From Acidimicrobiales bacterium (lineage in GTDB: Bacteria; Actinomycetota; Acidimicrobiia; Acidimicrobiales; Aldehydirespiratoraceae): a stretch of 55,945 nt of DNA. The notes under the pieces are model-generated. The model was not told the origin of the DNA. It did not search any database and saw nothing but the letters and a program-made list of their open reading frames with translations. This document shows, piece after piece, positions 27,774-35,424 of the stretch. Location: contig JAJCXY010000098.1 in NCBI GenBank assembly GCA_029263215.1, forward strand, positions 1 to 55,945, written 5' to 3'. Both the position numbers and the translations under genes were made by a program. Position 1 is the first letter of the stretch; each line of letters opens with the position of its first letter.

Positions 27774-29627
27774 ATGATCTCCACGTCGCTCGATGGCGAA
27801 GTAGGTCGCGTCCTTGGTGGGCGCTACCGCATCATCGCGCCCATAGGGAGGGGAGCGTCGGCAAGGGTCTTCCTGGCCGACGACGTCACCTTGCGGCGCC
27901 GGGTGGCGGTGAAGGTTCTCCACGAGGGTCTCGCCGGCGACGATGCGTTCCTGCGTCGATTCCGCGCCGAGGCCCAGGCCGCCGCATCGCTCAACAATCC
28001 CCATGTGCTGGGGGTCTACGACTGGGGCCACGACGAGGTCCCCTATCTGGTCAGCGAATATCTGGGGGGTGGCTCCCTGCGCTCCATGCTCGACGCGGGT
28101 CATCGCCTGTCGTTGTCGCAGGCCCTGCTCGTCGGGCTCGAATCAGCCCGTGGTCTCGACTATGCCCATGGTCAGGATCTCGTGCATCGCGACATCAAGC
28201 CGGCCAACCTCCTCTTCGACGACACCGGTCGTCTGCGGATCGCGGATTTCGGCCTGGCTCGGGCCATCGCGGAAGCCGGCTGGACCGATCAGGACGGCTC
28301 GCTGGTGGGGACGGCCCGCTACGCCGCTCCCGAGCAGGCGCGAGGCGAGCGGGTCGGCCCGGCCGCCGATGTCTACGCCCTCGCGTTGGCGATCAATGAA
28401 TGTGTCACCGGTGAGGTGCCTTTTGCCGGCGACACGGCCATCAGCACCCTCATGGCGCGAGCCGATACGCCGTTCGAACCTCATGGCGATCTCGGACCCC
28501 TTCAGAGCGTGCTGCGGCGAGCCGGTGATCTCGATCCCGCCGGGCGGCCGTCCGCGGGGGAGTTGGCCGCCTCGCTCATGGCCTCCGCCGGCGACCTCGC
28601 CCGACCCAATCCCCTGCCTCTGGTGGGGCCGGTGCTGGGCGATGTTGCCGATTTGGATGCCACCCAACACGGCACGATCCACGCCCTCGGCCCGGTCGAC
28701 GCCACCGCTGCACCGGCCGTCGATTCCGGGCCCCGCCGGCGCTGGCCATGGGCCATCGTGGCCGCAGTCGTCATCACCGCCGGCATCGTGGCCGGGGTCG
28801 TCGGCTGGCTCAACAGCCGGCCGGTGAGCCACGACGTTCCCGAGCTGGTCGGTGCCACCCGCGATCAGGCCACGGCGGATCTGGCCGAGTTCGGCTGGGA
28901 GCTCGACTTCCGCAGCACCCGTGAGCCGGGAACCGAGGCAGGTGAGGTGGTGGCCACCGACCCGGCCGCCGGCGAGGCTCTGGAAGAGGGCGAGTTGCTG
29001 GCCATCTTCGTCTCGCTCGGAGAGCCCACCGTCACAGTTCCCGATCTCGAGGGGCTTCCCCTCGACGATGCCCGACTCAGGCTCGAAGCCGACGGGCTTA
29101 CGCTCGGCACCGTCCGTGAGCGAGAAGACGAGCTCGTGGCCGCAGGGCTGGTGATCGAAGTGGTCGTGGGGGCGGGCGTCACCGGGCTCGAACCGGGCAC
29201 TGCCATCGACGTGGTGGTGTCGAGCGGCCCGAGCCAGCGTTCGGTACCCGAGGCCACCGAGGGACTCACCGAGCAGGTCGCGGCCCAGCAGCTCCTGGCT
29301 CTCCGACTCGTCCCGGGGGAGGCTCACGCCTTCGATGAAGACGTGCCGTTCGGAGAAGTGATCCGGTTCGAACCCTCCACCGGTGCGGTGGTGGAGGCCG
29401 ACACCGTGGTGACGATCGTGATCTCCGACGGCCCCGAGCCACGGGAGGTGCCCGCGGTGATCGGGCTCGATGTCGATGAAGCCACCGACATCCTCGAAGC
29501 TGCCGGGTTCGTGGTCACCGGCGTACAGGGCAGTCCCTCGTTGCCGGTGCTCGCCACCGACCCACCGGCGGGAGAGGTGCACGAACGGGGCAAGACCATC
29601 GTGATCGCCACCGAACTCACGGGCTGA
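27774..29627 (+). CDS. PASTA-domain Ser/Thr protein kinase (PknB-like)
   Basis: 617 aa. The N-terminal kinase domain has the Gly loop IGRGASA, Lys47 (VAVKVL), HRDIKPANLL with Asp140 and the DFG at 158-160, then GTARYAAPEQA. A proline-rich juxtamembrane stretch precedes one membrane helix (about 324-346, WAIVAAVVITAGIVAGVVGWL). Four PASTA repeats fill the outside part (DVPELVGATRDQA, TVPDLEGLPLDDA, SVPEATEGLTEQV, EVPAVIGLDVDEA). By family it senses muropeptides or lipid II at growth sites and controls wall growth and division. It is monocistronic, with no phosphatase beside it. Confidence 0.93.
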   Translation: MISTSLDGEVGRVLGGRYRIIAPIGRGASARVFLADDVTLRRRVAVKVLHEGLAGDDAFLRRFRAEAQAAASLNNPHVLGVYDWGHDEVPYLVSEYLGGGSLRSMLDAGHRLSLSQALLVGLESARGLDYAHGQDLVHRDIKPANLLFDDTGRLRIADFGLARAIAEAGWTDQDGSLVGTARYAAPEQARGERVGPAADVYALALAINECVTGEVPFAGDTAISTLMARADTPFEPHGDLGPLQSVLRRAGDLDPAGRPSAGELAASLMASAGDLARPNPLPLVGPVLGDVADLDATQHGTIHALGPVDATAAPAVDSGPRRRWPWAIVAAVVITAGIVAGVVGWLNSRPVSHDVPELVGATRDQATADLAEFGWELDFRSTREPGTEAGEVVATDPAAGEALEEGELLAIFVSLGEPTVTVPDLEGLPLDDARLRLEADGLTLGTVREREDELVAAGLVIEVVVGAGVTGLEPGTAIDVVVSSGPSQRSVPEATEGLTEQVAAQQLLALRLVPGEAHAFDEDVPFGEVIRFEPSTGAVVEADTVVTIVISDGPEPREVPAVIGLDVDEATDILEAAGFVVTGVQGSPSLPVLATDPPAGEVHERGKTIVIATELTG

Positions 29628-29642
29628 CCATCCCTGGCTCGG

Positions 29643-30074
29643 CTAGGCGGTGACAGCGTCGATCCGATGCAGTACCTCACGGGCGAGCGCGACCCGGTCG
29701 TCGTCGCCGGGCGGCGGAGCGATGCTGCCTGCCAGCAGCAGGATCTTGGAGGAGTCGCCCGTGAGTTTCACCCGACCCCCCATCAGTGCAGGCATCACCT
29801 GGGCCGGATCTCTCTGCACAAAAAGCTGTCGGGCCACCTCGTAGGGGATCTCGATCGAGAAGTCCGGGCGGTCGAGGTGGCCCTCCTCGATGGTGAGCGC
29901 CGGTCCGGTGGCGTCGATGTGGCCCTTCACCGGGCCGGGGCCGAACGGGGGGTCGGTGACGGTGACGTTGGCCGCCACCTCGAATTCGACGGGGCCGGCG
30001 CGGTCGGTGTAGTCGGCTCGGATTTCGCGGACCGCTCCGATCCATTCGGGGCTTAAGAACGGATGGGTGAGCAC
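29643..30074 (-). CDS. SCP2 sterol-carrier-domain protein
   Basis: 143 aa. It begins LTHPFLSPEWIGAVREIRADY and continues with beta strands and GHIDATGPALTIEEGHLDRP, then FSIEIPYEVARQLF and PALMGGRVKLTGDSSKILLL, the typical SCP2 lipid-binding fold. It probably binds lipids or acyl chains and may be an accessory to fatty acid or steroid metabolism. GTG 30074 has TACGCT at 7-nt distance. It is divergent from gatC. Confidence 0.78.
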   Translation of the reverse strand: MLTHPFLSPEWIGAVREIRADYTDRAGPVEFEVAANVTVTDPPFGPGPVKGHIDATGPALTIEEGHLDRPDFSIEIPYEVARQLFVQRDPAQVMPALMGGRVKLTGDSSKILLLAGSIAPPPGDDDRVALAREVLHRIDAVTA

Positions 30075-30081
30075 GCAGCGC

Positions 30082-30108
30082 AGCGTAGACGCGTCACCTG
30101 CCTATCCT
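30082..30108. promoter_or_regulatory. Divergent leaderless promoters of the SCP2 gene and gatCAB
   Basis: TACGCT on the minus strand (30082-30087) ends 7 nt before GTG 30074. TATCCT on the plus strand (30103-30108) ends 8 nt before ATG 30117. The facing boxes are 15 bp apart. Confidence 0.55.
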
Positions 30109-30116
30109 TTGGCCTC

Positions 30117-30419
30117 ATGTCTGAACGCATCACCCGCGACGACGTGGTCCACGTCGCCCGACTCGCCCGTCTCCAACTGAGCGAGGCCGAGATCGACCGG
30201 TTCACAGAACAGTTGGGCGACGTACTGGATCACGCCGAGGATGTGGAATCGCTCGATGTGGGCGACATTCCGCCCACCGCGCACCCCCTGCCCCTGGTCA
30301 ATGTCACCCGCCCCGACGAACTGGTGGAATCACTCGACCGTTTCGAGCTGCTGGCCCAGGCACCTTTCGCCGAGGACGGTCATTTCCGGGTTCCTCCGGT
30401 ATTGGGGGAGCAACCGTGA
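30117..30419 (+). CDS. gatC: Aspartyl/glutamyl-tRNA amidotransferase subunit C
   Basis: 100 aa. ITRDDVVHVARLARLQLSEAE is the usual N-terminus of GatC. ATG 30117 fits both the family start and the TATCCT box at 8 nt. GatC stabilises the GatA-GatB interface. gatA overlaps it by 4 nt (GTGA at 30416). Confidence 0.93.
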   Translation: MSERITRDDVVHVARLARLQLSEAEIDRFTEQLGDVLDHAEDVESLDVGDIPPTAHPLPLVNVTRPDELVESLDRFELLAQAPFAEDGHFRVPPVLGEQP

Positions 30420-31864
30420 GTGCGATCGAGACAGCTCGGGCCGTTCGCGCCGGCGAGCGCTCCGCAGTCGAGGTGCTGGAAGAGCACCTGGCACGAATCG
30501 ACGCCCGCGAGGCGGAAATCCACGCGTTCAACCTGGTCACCGAGGAATCGGCACGGGTCCAGGCGGAGGCGGTCGATGCAACGGTGGCGGCGGGAGGAGA
30601 CCCCGGTCCATTGGCCGGAGCGACGGTGGCCCTCAAGGACAACATGTGCACCCGCGGGATCCCCACGACCTGCTCGTCGAAGATCCTCGAGGGATGGATC
30701 CCACCCTACGACGCCACCGTGGTCACCAAGTTGGCGGCCGCAGGTGCGGTGTTCGTGGGCAAGACCAACCTCGATGAGTTCGCGATGGGCTCCTCCACCG
30801 AAAACTCCGCGTTCGGAGCCACCCACAACCCACTCGATGTGTCTCGTGTACCGGGAGGATCTAGCGGTGGCAGCGCTGCTTCGGTGGCCGCGGGGTTCGC
30901 CGCGTTGGGCATCGGCTCCGACACCGGTGGGTCGGTGCGCCAGCCGGCTGCATTCTGTGGAGTGGTGGGTATGAAACCCACCTACGGAGCGGTGAGCCGC
31001 TATGGCCTGATCGCGTTCGGCTCCTCCCTCGACCAGATAGGCCCGTTTGCCGCTGATGTCGCCGACGCCGCGGCCCTGTTCGACCTGATCGCGGGCCACG
31101 ATCCCCGCGACACCACCTCCATCGTCGACTTCGTTCCCTCGGCCGGAGCGGTCCTCGATCAGGGGGTCGACGGCCTACGAGTGGGAGTCGTGCGCGAGTT
31201 GTCCGGTGGACCCGGTTCGGTCGAAGGGATCTCCCCCGACGTGATCGCCCGCACCAACGCCGCGGTGGAGGCACTCGCCGCGGCTGGTGCCGAGGTGGAG
31301 GAGGTGTCGGTGCCTTCGGCCACGCTCGGGCTCAGCGCCTACTACCTGGTCGCCCCCGCCGAGGCTTCGAGCAACCTGGCTCGCTACGATGGAGTCCGCT
31401 TCGGCCTGCGGGTCGACGGCGCCACCACCGGCGAGATGAACACCGCCACCCGCACTGCCGGGTTCGGCGAAGAGGTGAAGCGGCGCATCATGCTCGGCAC
31501 CTATGCCTTGTCGGCGGGCTACTACGACGCCTTCTACGGAAAGGCCTTGAAGGTGCGCACGATGATGCTCAACGATTTCGCTTCGGTCTACGACAAGGTC
31601 GACGTTCTGATCACGCCCACCGCACCCACCACTGCGTTCCCGATGGGTGAGCGATCCCAGGATCCGATGACGATGTACGTCAACGACGTATGCACCATCC
31701 CTTCGAACCTGGTCGGTCATCCGGGAATCTCGGTGCCGTTCGGGGTCGGCGACGACGGCATGCCCGTGGGCGTGCAGGTGCTGGCGCCGGCCACCCACGA
31801 TGCCCTGACGTTCAGGGTGGGCGCGGTATTGGAAGCGGCCGCCAACGCCGGAGGTGAGTCATGA
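30416..31864 (+). CDS. gatA: Aspartyl/glutamyl-tRNA amidotransferase subunit A
   Basis: 482 aa. It is an amidase-signature enzyme: the catalytic Lys is in TVALKDNMCTRGIPTTCSS and the Ser cluster in PGGSSGGSAASVAAGFAALGIG SDTGGS (across 30862-30930). It frees ammonia from glutamine for the GatB active site. GTG start 30416 overlaps the gatC stop. Length is normal. Confidence 0.96.
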   Translation: MSAIETARAVRAGERSAVEVLEEHLARIDAREAEIHAFNLVTEESARVQAEAVDATVAAGGDPGPLAGATVALKDNMCTRGIPTTCSSKILEGWIPPYDATVVTKLAAAGAVFVGKTNLDEFAMGSSTENSAFGATHNPLDVSRVPGGSSGGSAASVAAGFAALGIGSDTGGSVRQPAAFCGVVGMKPTYGAVSRYGLIAFGSSLDQIGPFAADVADAAALFDLIAGHDPRDTTSIVDFVPSAGAVLDQGVDGLRVGVVRELSGGPGSVEGISPDVIARTNAAVEALAAAGAEVEEVSVPSATLGLSAYYLVAPAEASSNLARYDGVRFGLRVDGATTGEMNTATRTAGFGEEVKRRIMLGTYALSAGYYDAFYGKALKVRTMMLNDFASVYDKVDVLITPTAPTTAFPMGERSQDPMTMYVNDVCTIPSNLVGHPGISVPFGVGDDGMPVGVQVLAPATHDALTFRVGAVLEAAANAGGES

Positions 31865-33309
31865 CCGAAACCGCCGAGAAGGCACTGCCCGACGGTTGGG
31901 AGCTCGTGGTCGGCCTCGAGGTGCACGTTGAGCTCGCCACGGTCACGAAGCTGTTCTGTGGCTGTGCCAACGAGTTCACCTCCGATCCCAACACCAACGT
32001 ATGCCCGGTGTGTGTGGGGCTACCGGGCTCGCTCCCGGTGATCAACGCAGCCGCGGTGGAGTTCGCCATGCGGCTCGGTCGTGCGCTCGGTTGTGAGGTC
32101 AGGCCGTCGGTGATGGCGAGGAAGAACTACTTCTATCCCGACATGGCCAAGGACTATCAGACCACCCAATACGACCAGCCCACCAGCATCGATGGTGAGC
32201 TGATGTTGGGCGATGGCGCAGTGGTCGGCATCGAGCGAGCTCACATCGAAGAGGATGCGGGCAAGACCACCCACATCGGAGGTGGTGGGCGGATCAACGA
32301 CGCCGAGTACTCCCTCGTCGACTACAACCGTGCGGGAGTACCTCTCGTCGAGGTGGTGAGCCGGCCCGACATCCGCACCATCGACCATGCCAAGGCCTAC
32401 GTCTCGGAGCTGCGCGACATCCTTCTCGCCACCGAGGTGAGCGACGCGAAGATGGAAGAAGGATCCATGCGCGTCGACGCCAACGTGTCGGTGCGCCCCG
32501 TGGGCTCAGACGAACTGCGCACCCGATGTGAGATCAAGAACATCAACTCGATCCGGTCGCTCGGGCGGGCGATCGAGTACGAAGCACTGCGCCACATCGA
32601 TCTCTACGGCAGCGGCGAGGCGCCTCGCCAGGAGACCCGCCACTGGGACGAAGCCGGTGGCCGGTCCACCCCGGGGCGCTCGAAGGAGGACGCCGACGAT
32701 TACCGCTACTTCCAGGAACCCGATCTGGTGCCGCTGCGTCCATCCGCCGATGTGGTGGCGGCCATCGATGCCACCCTGCCCGTGCTTCCCGCTGCTCGCC
32801 GGGCGCGGTTCGCGGCGCGTTGCACCGTGAGCGCCGCCACGATCGCCACCGTTGTCGAGCGCGGCCAAGACAACTTGGCGCTCGCCGCCATCGAAGCGGG
32901 CGCCGACGCCGACAAGGTACTCACCCGCATCGAGAACGATCTTGCGATCGACGACTGGTCGCTCGTGTCGGTCGAGGGCCTCGCGGCGCTCATTTCGATG
33001 GAGACCGCCGGCGAGCTCACCGCCACCCAAACCAAGCAGGTGCTCGCCCAGCTCGCCAGTCAGGGCGGCGACCCGAAGGCCATCGCGACAGAACTCGGGT
33101 TCGAAGCCATGGAGTCTGATGAGCTCGACGTACTCGTCGATCAATTGGTCGCCGACAACCCCGCCGAATGGGACCGATTCACCAGTGGTGACGATGGAGA
33201 TCGCAAGAAGATGCAGGGCTTTTTCACCGGCCGGATCATGGCGGCCACCCGAGGTCAGGCCGATGGCCGTGCCGTCGCCGAGATCCTCGGCCGCAAGGCG
33301 AGGGGCTGA
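31861..33309 (+). CDS. gatB: Aspartyl/glutamyl-tRNA amidotransferase subunit B
   Basis: 482 aa. ATG 31861 overlaps the gatA stop (ATGA). The N-terminal LVVGLEVHVELAT and the NVCPVCVGLPGSLPVIN Cys pair, KNYFYPDMAKDYQTTQYDQP and the C-terminal YqeY-like domain are typical. It converts mischarged Glu-tRNAGln or Asp-tRNAAsn to the amide form. It implies that glutaminyl- or asparaginyl-tRNA is made indirectly in this organism. Confidence 0.96.
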   Translation: MTETAEKALPDGWELVVGLEVHVELATVTKLFCGCANEFTSDPNTNVCPVCVGLPGSLPVINAAAVEFAMRLGRALGCEVRPSVMARKNYFYPDMAKDYQTTQYDQPTSIDGELMLGDGAVVGIERAHIEEDAGKTTHIGGGGRINDAEYSLVDYNRAGVPLVEVVSRPDIRTIDHAKAYVSELRDILLATEVSDAKMEEGSMRVDANVSVRPVGSDELRTRCEIKNINSIRSLGRAIEYEALRHIDLYGSGEAPRQETRHWDEAGGRSTPGRSKEDADDYRYFQEPDLVPLRPSADVVAAIDATLPVLPAARRARFAARCTVSAATIATVVERGQDNLALAAIEAGADADKVLTRIENDLAIDDWSLVSVEGLAALISMETAGELTATQTKQVLAQLASQGGDPKAIATELGFEAMESDELDVLVDQLVADNPAEWDRFTSGDDGDRKKMQGFFTGRIMAATRGQADGRAVAEILGRKARG

Positions 33310-33310
33310 C

Positions 33311-34639
33311 TCAGCGAACCGCGCCGGTGACCTGCCAGGTGTCGCCGCGGAACCGGTGAAGAAGAGCCGCAGCCCGCGCTGTCATCCATAGGCCGATTGC
33401 GCCCCAGAGCCAGCCAATGCCGAGGTCGAGTTGGAGCACCAGGAAGCCGCCGGTTGCGAGTATGGCTGAGGCTGCCACCATGGCGAAGGCCAGGAACCGG
33501 AGGTCGCCGGCGCCGATGAGGATGCCGTCGAGAGCGAAGACAATCCCGTTCAGCGGCTGCCAGAGGGCGACGTGGATGAGCAGGAATGCAGCCAGTGCGG
33601 TGACCGCAGGATCGTTGGAGAAGATTCCGGGCACGATGGGCGAGGTGGCGAGAACCACGATCGCCAATCCGACTCCTGCCCACCATCCCCATTGCACGAC
33701 CCGCTTGCCGATCCGCCGCGCTTCGGAGGTGTCGCCGGCGCCGAGGGCTCGTCCGATCAAGGCCTGAGCGGCGATTGCCACCGCGTCGAGACTCAGAGCG
33801 AGAACACTCCAGAGCTGGAATGCCACCTCGTGAGCGGCCAGGTCGTCGTCACCGATCCGGGCGGCCACACCGAGGGTGACGAGAAGGCCGCCCTGCATGG
33901 CGGCGGTGCGCATCATGAGTTCGAGGCCCGCACCGGCTAGCCGAGTGATGGTTCGGGGGTCGGGAGTAAGCCTCACCCCGTGGACAGCCACCGCTTTCGC
34001 GATCCACCAGGTGAACAGGCCCGCCGAGAGCCAGTGGGCGAAGACGGTAGACAGGGCCGAGGCGCCGATCCCGAAGCCGAACCCGTTGATGAGGACAAGT
34101 TCGAGAACGAGATTGAAGACAGCGGTGGCCAGGGCCACGTAGAACGGCCGCTTGGTGTCCTGGAGGCCTCGCAGGTAGCCGACCCCGGCGAGGGCAACGA
34201 GCATCGGCGGCACCCCGAGCAGCGAGATGCGGAAGTAGATGAGAGCGTTGGCGGCGATCTCTCCCTCACCTCCCAGCAGGGAGATGAGCGACTCGGCCGC
34301 AAAAAGGCCGACAACTGCCGCCAGCACACCTACGAACAGGGCCAGCCACACCCCCTGCACGGCCTGGTGAGCGGCGCGGGCGTGCTCACCGGCCCCCAGG
34401 AGCCGGGCCACCGAAGCGGTGGTGCCGTAGGCGAGGAAGATGAACAGGGCGAAGGCCACCAGCAATAGCGAGGAAGCAAGGGCCAGGCCGCCGAGTTCGG
34501 GAGTGCCGATGTGGCCGACGACCGCAGTGTCGGCCAGCACGTAGAGAGGTTCGGCCGTGAGGGCACCGAGCGCGGGAACGGCGAGTCGGAGAATCTCGCG
34601 GTCGGTTTGGGTCCAGGTGGGTCGATGGATTGTCGGCAT
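33311..34639 (-). CDS. MATE family efflux transporter (DinF-like)
   Basis: 442 aa from ATG 34639 (GTG 34642 sits directly before it). Twelve membrane helices are expected. Family hallmarks are LAVPALGALTAEPLYVLADTA, GHIGTPELGGLALASSL and the second half LQLWSVLALSL-like segment near FQLWSVLALSLDAVAIAAQALIGRALGAGD (33720-33810). It would export drugs or metabolites using an ion gradient. It follows the nucleotidyltransferase gene by about 10 nt and is probably co-transcribed. Confidence 0.88.
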   Translation of the reverse strand: MPTIHRPTWTQTDREILRLAVPALGALTAEPLYVLADTAVVGHIGTPELGGLALASSLLLVAFALFIFLAYGTTASVARLLGAGEHARAAHQAVQGVWLALFVGVLAAVVGLFAAESLISLLGGEGEIAANALIYFRISLLGVPPMLVALAGVGYLRGLQDTKRPFYVALATAVFNLVLELVLINGFGFGIGASALSTVFAHWLSAGLFTWWIAKAVAVHGVRLTPDPRTITRLAGAGLELMMRTAAMQGGLLVTLGVAARIGDDDLAAHEVAFQLWSVLALSLDAVAIAAQALIGRALGAGDTSEARRIGKRVVQWGWWAGVGLAIVVLATSPIVPGIFSNDPAVTALAAFLLIHVALWQPLNGIVFALDGILIGAGDLRFLAFAMVAASAILATGGFLVLQLDLGIGWLWGAIGLWMTARAAALLHRFRGDTWQVTGAVR

Positions 34640-34651
34640 CACTCGGTCTGA

Positions 34652-35248
34652 TCAGCGGCTGAGCCAGCGACGATAGCGATCGTGGTCGGTCCAGGCACCC
34701 GTGGCCCGGTCGAATCGGGCGGCCGCGTCGGTCATCCACTCCACCCGGCCGGCCCGCACGGCGCTCGACGAAATCTCCAGCAGATCGTCGCGGAGCGGAA
34801 GCGCTTGGTGAGCGGGGATCGGGTGAGGGGGCCGGGGGGCCAGAGCGACGGTGGGGAGAAGTTCGAGGGCGCGATCGCGGTCCCCTTCGTTGTCGTACCA
34901 GACCACATCGTTGACCTGGGCCCACTTGTCGGCCCCCATCACGACCACGTCGTAGCCCTCGGCGATGTCGACGATCATCTGGGCCTCGGTGACCCTCACG
35001 CTCAGCCCGTCGATGTCGGCCACCGTCGCGCGCAGCACATCCACTCGATCCTCGAGACGCGGCACGAGGGCATCGGACTTGCCCAACGCCACTGTCGACA
35101 CCACCAGATCCACTCTCTCGAGGTCGTGGTGGCGGCGGGCCGCGAGGGCGATCTCGATGTGGGCTCGCGTGGGAGGATCGAACGATCCGGGGTACACGCC
35201 GAGGCCAGCCACGCCGGTCACGTTGTCATGGCCGGCAGCACGAGTCAT
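34652..35248 (-). CDS. Nucleotidyltransferase of the NadD/CoaD superfamily
   Basis: 198 aa. GVYPGSFDPPTRAHIEIALA is the HxGH-type nucleotide site (here T-R-A-H). GADKWAQVNDVVWY and EISSSAVRAGRVEW give the second nucleotide motif, like the ISST-x-R of NadD. It is longer than CoaD (about 160 aa) and its acceptor region fits neither enzyme well, so nicotinate-nucleotide adenylyltransferase, pantetheine-phosphate adenylyltransferase and a related enzyme are all open. The start is uncertain: ATG 35248, or GTG 35221. Confidence 0.7.
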   Translation of the reverse strand: MTRAAGHDNVTGVAGLGVYPGSFDPPTRAHIEIALAARRHHDLERVDLVVSTVALGKSDALVPRLEDRVDVLRATVADIDGLSVRVTEAQMIVDIAEGYDVVVMGADKWAQVNDVVWYDNEGDRDRALELLPTVALAPRPPHPIPAHQALPLRDDLLEISSSAVRAGRVEWMTDAAARFDRATGAWTDHDRYRRWLSR

Positions 35249-35251
35249 ACT
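35223..35251 (+). promoter_or_regulatory. Promoter of the ilv leader and ilvBNC operon
   Basis: TTGTCA (35223-35228, one base off TTGACA) and CATACT (35246-35251, one base off TATACT) are separated by exactly 17 nt. The -10 box ends 7 nt before GTG 35259, so the leader peptide would be translated from a leaderless transcript. Confidence 0.7.
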
Positions 35252-35258
35252 TGGCGCT

Positions 35259-35300
35259 GTGAACCGTGCTCAGCGACTCCTCGTAGTAGGTATTCGTTAG
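35259..35300 (+). CDS. ilv leader peptide (attenuation peptide)
   Basis: A 13-codon ORF, GTG to TAG, encodes MNRAQRLLVVGIR. Codons 7-11 are CTC CTC GTA GTA GGT and codon 12 is ATT: the run L-L-V-V-G-I has five regulatory codons for leucine, valine and isoleucine, the end products of the operon. The stop codon lies at the base of a hairpin that leads into the terminator at 35335. This is the layout of transcription attenuation known for ilvBN operons in actinobacteria; stalling here for lack of charged tRNA would change folding downstream. Confidence 0.8.
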   Translation: MNRAQRLLVVGIR

Positions 35301-35357
35301 CGCACGGTCGCGTCCCAAGCGGCTCACCGTGTGCACGACCTCCCTTCGGGAGGTCGT
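35300..35357 (+). terminator. ilvB attenuator: pause hairpin and terminator hairpin
   Basis: The first hairpin pairs 35300-35308 with 35326-35334 (nine pairs, one G-U). Next to it, 35335-35344 pairs with 35348-35357 (ten pairs, a three-base TTC loop), followed by a T-rich stretch with four Ts at 35364-35367. The second is the probable intrinsic terminator. ilvB starts 67 nt after it. Confidence 0.75.
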
Positions 35358-35424
35358 TTCGCATTTTGGGCCGCTAGTTTTCTGTCCGTTCGCAACTTGC
35401 GCTCCACCCTTGGAATCCGATCCC

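Noticed and set aside
28143..29582. 479-codon minus-strand frame opposite the PASTA kinase
   Set aside because: It is the complement of a clear kinase gene. The PASTA repeats on the sense strand show the real frame.
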